This document shows positions 61,014-64,000 of a stretch of 64,000 nt of DNA, in pieces. The translations under genes and the position numbers were made by a program. The DNA lies in the NCBI GenBank assembly GCA_902538915.1, contig CACBGZ010000002.1, positions 27,329-91,328 of the forward strand. Direction: 5' to 3'. Position 1 is the stretch's first letter, and the number at the start of each line of letters is the position of its first letter. The notes beneath the pieces are model-generated. The model saw nothing but the letters and a program-made list of their open reading frames with translations, did not search any database and was not told the DNA's origin. Source of the stretch: an uncultured Pelagibacteraceae bacterium (lineage in GTDB: Bacteria > Pseudomonadota > Alphaproteobacteria > Pelagibacterales > Pelagibacteraceae).

Positions 61014-63445
61014 TAAGCTCTCAATAATTTATTTTCATTATCATAAGGGCTTTCTTCCAAAATTGTTGCCTCGTACATTTTTCCCAGTATATCAACTTTT
61101 AATTTTTCACCAACATTAGCTAAATCAGGTTTGACCATTGCTAGTGCGATTGATTTATCTAATCTAAAACCATACTCACCACCTGTAGCTCTTCCAACTA
61201 CTTTATTATCTTTATAAATTGGATTGTTTCCTAAAACATCCGAGTCTGTTGTATTATGAACTTCAAGAGTTACTAACTTATTATCAAAACCTTTTTCTCT
61301 CCATTTATTAAGCGCTTCTAAACCAATAAAGTTGCCTTTATTAGGGTGAACAAATTTATCTAAACCTGACTCATATGGAGAATATTCTATTGACAATTCT
61401 GTACCTACAAGTTTGTAAGATTTCTCAATTCTTAAACTATTCATCGCTCGTATACCAAAAGGTTTCAGTCCTAAGTCTTTACCAGCTTCAATCAACTTAT
61501 CAAAAATATGATTTTGATATTCAATTGGATGATGGAGTTCCCATCCTAACTCTCCGACAAAATTTACTCGCATTGCATTTACTGGTGCATATCCTACATT
61601 GACATTTTTAGCGGTAAGCCATTTAAAGTTTTCATTTGAAAAATCATCAGTTGAAACTTTCTGCATCAGTTCTCTTGCTTTTGGTCCCGCAACTACAAGA
61701 ACTCCAGTGCTATTTGTAAGATCCTCAAATATAACTGATCCATCCGTTGGCATCCATTTTTGGATCCAATCGTGATCTAATCTTAAATTTGCACCTGCTG
61801 ATACAAGATAGTAACTATTTTCTGCCTCTTTCATAATTGTAAATTCTGAATGCACACCGCCTTTTGTGTTAAGGGCATGGCATAAATTTATTCTACCGAT
61901 CTTTTTAGGTAGTTTATTTGCAACTAAATAATCTAAAAATTCCTCTGCTTTTGGACCTCTAATTCTACATTTTGCAAATGCAGTCATATCTAAAAGCCCT
62001 ACATTTTTTTTCACGTTTTCACATTCTCTTTTAATTGCATCAAACCATTTAGACCTTCTAAACGACCAATCATCTTTTTGTTCCATGCCATCAGTTGCAA
62101 AAAAATTTGGTCTTTCCCAACCAAATTTTTGACCAAAAACTGCTCCAAGTTCTTTCATTCTTTCGTAACAAGGTGATGTTCTAAGTGGTCTTGCAGCTGG
62201 TCTTTCTTCATCAGGGTAATGAACAATAAAAACGTGGCTGTATGCCTCCTCATTTTTTGCTTTCAAATAAGACTTAGTCGCGTAATTACCGTAACGTCTT
62301 GGCTCAACCCCAAGCATGTCAATTGTTGGTTCACCATCAATGATCCACTCTGCCAATTGCCAGCCTGCTCCACCCGCAGCAGTAATTCCAAAACTATGAC
62401 CTTCGTTAATCCAAAAGTTTTTTAATCCCCAGGCAGGACCAACTATCGGGTTTCCATCCGGAGTATAACAAATTGCCCCGTTGTAAACTTTTTTAACACC
62501 AACTTCACCAAATGCAGGCACACGATGTATTGCGCCTTCAATATGTGGGGCAAGTCTATCTAAATCTTCTTGAAATAATTCATACTCTGAATTTTTTGAT
62601 GGACCTTCAACATAACAGGCAGGAGCACCATCTTCATATGGGCCTAGAATTAATCCACCAGCTTCTTCTCTCATATACCATCTACTATCACTATCTCTTA
62701 AAACTCCCATCTCCGGTAGTCCCTCTTTTTTTCTTTTTTGAATTTCAGGATGAGGTTCAGTAACAATGTACTGATGCTCCACAGGTATAACTGGAATATC
62801 TAGTCCTACCATTTCTCCAGTTTGTCTGGCAAAATTACCTGAACAAGAAATCACATGCTCACATTCAATCGATCCTTTATCAGTTTCAACAATCCATCCA
62901 TCTTTTGTTTGTCTCATTGATAAGACAGTAGTATTACGATAAATTTCAGCTCCTCTATTTCTTGCCCCCGTTGCAAGAGCTTGTGTTAAATCTGCTGGTT
63001 GAATATATCCATCTTCTGGATGTTGAATGGCTCCAATTAAATCATCGGTATGGCACAAAGGCCAAATCTTTTTTACTTGTTGAGGTGTTAAAAATTTTAC
63101 ATCAACCCCTATAGTTTTTGCTACTCCTGCATACTGATGATATTCATCCATCCTGTCTTTCGTACTTGCAAGACGTATATTTGAAACAACGCTAAACCCA
63201 ACATTTTTACCTGTTTCCTCTTCTAGTGTTTTATAAAGATTAACAGCATATTTATGAAGCTGACCAACTGAATAACTCATATTAAATAGAGGCAATAGTC
63301 CAGCAGCATGCCAAGTTGAACCTGAAGTTAATTCTTTACGCTCAACTAAAACGACATCTGACCATCCTTTTTTTGCCAAATGGTATAGAGCACTAACACC
63401 AACAACTCCTCCACCAACTACAACTACTTTTGTTTTAGTTTTCAT
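61013..63445 (-). CDS. FAD-dependent dimethylglycine/sarcosine dehydrogenase-like (DAO + GcvT domains)
   Basis: [36 protein letters not shown]-terminal GcvT-type aminomethyltransferase domain. Confidence 0.88.
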   Translation of the reverse strand: MKTKTKVVVVGGGVVGVSALYHLAKKGWSDVVLVERKELTSGSTWHAAGLLPLFNMSYSVGQLHKYAVNLYKTLEEETGKNVGFSVVSNIRLASTKDRMDEYHQYAGVAKTIGVDVKFLTPQQVKKIWPLCHTDDLIGAIQHPEDGYIQPADLTQALATGARNRGAEIYRNTTVLSMRQTKDGWIVETDKGSIECEHVISCSGNFARQTGEMVGLDIPVIPVEHQYIVTEPHPEIQKRKKEGLPEMGVLRDSDSRWYMREEAGGLILGPYEDGAPACYVEGPSKNSEYELFQEDLDRLAPHIEGAIHRVPAFGEVGVKKVYNGAICYTPDGNPIVGPAWGLKNFWINEGHSFGITAAGGAGWQLAEWIIDGEPTIDMLGVEPRRYGNYATKSYLKAKNEEAYSHVFIVHYPDEERPAARPLRTSPCYERMKELGAVFGQKFGWERPNFFATDGMEQKDDWSFRRSKWFDAIKRECENVKKNVGLLDMTAFAKCRIRGPKAEEFLDYLVANKLPKKIGRINLCHALNTKGGVHSEFTIMKEAENSYYLVSAGANLRLDHDWIQKWMPTDGSVIFEDLTNSTGVLVVAGPKARELMQKVSTDDFSNENFKWLTAKNVNVGYAPVNAMRVNFVGELGWELHHPIEYQNHIFDKLIEAGKDLGLKPFGIRAMNSLRIEKSYKLVGTELSIEYSPYESGLDKFVHPNKGNFIGLEALNKWREKGFDNKLVTLEVHNTTDSDVLGNNPIYKDNKVVGRATGGEYGFRLDKSIALAMVKPDLANVGEKLKVDILGKMYEATILEESPYDNENKLLRA

Positions 63446-63500
63446 AAAATGATTCCTACTAAATTTTTATTCATTTCGAAACAAAATTGTATAAATGATC

Positions 63501-63974
63501 TCAAATTGAACTTCCTAATGGTTCTGGACTTGATACCATTGTAGTTAACCAACAGTCCTTTAATGGTCCATCCTCTATAAATTTTTCAACTTGCCAATTG
63601 AATTTATGATAAATTTTTTCCTTATCTAGTATAATTACCTCAAACTGAACCCAGTCATCCCCTTTCCTAACTTGAGTAATAGTGTGACTTATATGATTTA
63701 TCATCATTTGGTAATTATTGCTTTTTAACATTTCTTTAAATCTATCAAGGGGACCTGTTGCTTGTTTATTCATTGGATGAGCAAAGTTCCAGGTTTGCTC
63801 AATTCCACTATCATTGAAAACTTCATTATTATTTTGAAGTCCTTGAAGTTGAATCTTCACAACCTCAGAAGGTTTAATATTACTATTTGGCTCAAGCAAT
63901 TCTGCATTTGAGGTCGAAATTGTGATAAAGAAAATTACTAAAAATTTAAATATTAATTGCTGTCTTTTGAACAT
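63501..63974 (-). CDS. DUF4864 secreted protein
   Basis: Signal peptide; VVKIQLQGLQNNNEVFNDSGIEQTWNFAHPMNKQATGPLDRFKEML. Confidence 0.75.
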   Translation of the reverse strand: MFKRQQLIFKFLVIFFITISTSNAELLEPNSNIKPSEVVKIQLQGLQNNNEVFNDSGIEQTWNFAHPMNKQATGPLDRFKEMLKSNNYQMMINHISHTITQVRKGDDWVQFEVIILDKEKIYHKFNWQVEKFIEDGPLKDCWLTTMVSSPEPLGSSI

Positions 63975-64000
63975 CTTTTAAGAATTTTTTTCTTTTTTTG

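Noticed and set aside
1-64000. CRISPR arrays, rRNA genes, insertion sequences or prophage structural genes
   Set aside because: No regularly spaced repeats, rRNA sequence, transposase or phage-structural ORFs were seen in the window.

Overview
AT-rich (roughly 70%), densely packed bacterial chromosome segment. Gene content and protein style point to a SAR11/Pelagibacterales genome (inference): purB-C-S-Q-L cluster, a TPP riboswitch in front of a ThiV-like symporter, DMGDH/ETF cluster, class II DAHP synthase, very short intergenic gaps. Most of the window is core metabolism: purines, cysS, nadE, glmS, a methylcitrate cluster, ETF/ETF-QO, folE, hisI. The more unusual parts are: (i) a left edge with an N6-adenine DNA methyltransferase next to a 39-nt 5' half of tRNA-Leu(UAA), which looks like an integration scar; (ii) a 2-epi-5-epi-valiolone-synthase-like sugar phosphate cyclase coupled to a DUF6492 protein; (iii) a putative glucosylglycerate synthesis/phosphorolysis locus with a divergent sugar ABC transporter whose MalF-type permease carries a DUF11-like insert; (iv) a BolA reading frame truncated just before its conserved C-terminal part, next to grxD; (v) a GlmU lacking its uridyltransferase domain; (vi) terminator-like hairpins between binding-protein and permease genes in two separate ABC operons; (vii) a roughly 250-nt intergenic region (about 45.05-45.30 kb) with many nested inverted repeats, a strong Shine-Dalgarno and a short ORF with an in-frame TAG, which is a candidate undescribed structured RNA or leader; (viii) a small Cys-containing ORF inside a Fur-box-preceded iron-uptake operon. 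No CRISPR array, rRNA or complete tRNA was found. All assignments come from reading the sequence and recalling families; no searches were run.
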